Assembly: GCF_000239855.1 (NCBI RefSeq)
Contig: NZ_BADT01000082.1
Span: 1-47,147, forward strand
Length of the DNA: 47,147 bases
Origin: Pseudoalteromonas sp. BSi20652
Lineage (GTDB): Bacteria; Pseudomonadota; Gammaproteobacteria; Enterobacterales; Alteromonadaceae
Direction: 5' to 3'
A program made the translations under genes and the position numbers. Below, one piece after another: positions 47,046-47,147 of this stretch. How positions within the stretch are numbered: the stretch's first letter is position 1; each line of letters opens with the position of its first letter. Below the pieces are notes generated by a model. It searched no databases and had not been told where the DNA came from. It was given only the letters and a program-made list of their open reading frames with translations.

Positions 47046-47147
47046 GTTTATTTTCCTCGTAAACGCATTATTGTTTTATTAAAAGCCCCACCCTTTTATA
47101 TGAGTAGTAGCCTGTTTTTTGTTAAATTTTAGTTAACTCAATATAGC
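47046..47147 (-). promoter_or_regulatory. start of the narK leader region, cut by the right edge
   Basis: The 102 bases upstream of narK show a ribosome site and, on the minus strand, a GC-rich stretch GGGTGGGGCTTTT that could form the 3' arm of a weak hairpin with CTACTC about 10 bases earlier (G-U pairs included). That could be the end of a second conditional terminator like the one before nirB, but most of any leader lies beyond the window. Confidence 0.3.

Overview
The window looks like chromosome from an AT-rich marine gammaproteobacterium, most likely Pseudoalteromonas or a close Alteromonadales relative. This is judged from protein content and base composition only; there is no rRNA or tRNA to confirm it.

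Layout. 1-5 kb: a LysR regulator cut by the left edge, a divergent glutathione S-transferase, a decayed copy of its 3' end, a Doc-type toxin with a 56-residue putative antitoxin, and a frameshifted flavin/[2Fe-2S] oxidoreductase. 5-10.7 kb: nirB-nirD-cobA (NADH nitrite reductase and siroheme synthesis) followed by nasR (NIT sensor plus ANTAR). Upstream of nirB lie an NtrC-like site, a sigma-54 promoter and a two-hairpin leader ending in a terminator, a classic dual nitrogen/nitrate control layout. 11-13 kb: katG with an OxyR-like site. 13.7-19.2 kb: two histidine kinase/response regulator pairs pointing at each other, one ending in a REC-GGDEF-EAL protein. 19.5-31 kb: a MOSC protein and a five-gene amidoligase locus (DUF2126-transglutaminase, fused ATP-grasp/alpha-E, transglutaminase, free ATP-grasp, free alpha-E), bracketed by two same-orientation MITE-like repeats. 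31-33 kb: a SHOCT-domain protein and a zinc-ribbon metallopeptidase. 33-34.5 kb: a frameshifted membrane protein of unknown role. 34.7-47 kb: a long leftward nitrate assimilation operon: narK-type transporter, PP2C/kinase fusion, porin, nasB, nasA, then moaA-mobA-moaB-moaC-moaD-moaE for molybdenum cofactor.

How they fit. NarK imports nitrate; NasB/NasA, with cofactor made by the mo genes, reduce it to nitrite; NirBD, with siroheme that needs CobA, reduces nitrite to ammonium; NasR senses nitrate/nitrite and should release the nirB leader terminator. The two halves of the pathway are separated by about 24 kb of unrelated genes.

Quality warning. Four genes carry five apparent single-base indels, all in A/T runs of 4-7 bases as read here. 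This pattern could be systematic sequencing error or real decay, and it affects the reading of mobA, the 2.8-5.0 kb oxidoreductase, the 17.3 kb response regulator and the 33-34.5 kb membrane protein.

The best candidate for a poorly described system is the amidoligase/transglutaminase locus at 20.8-30.1 kb with its possible partners at 31-33 kb.
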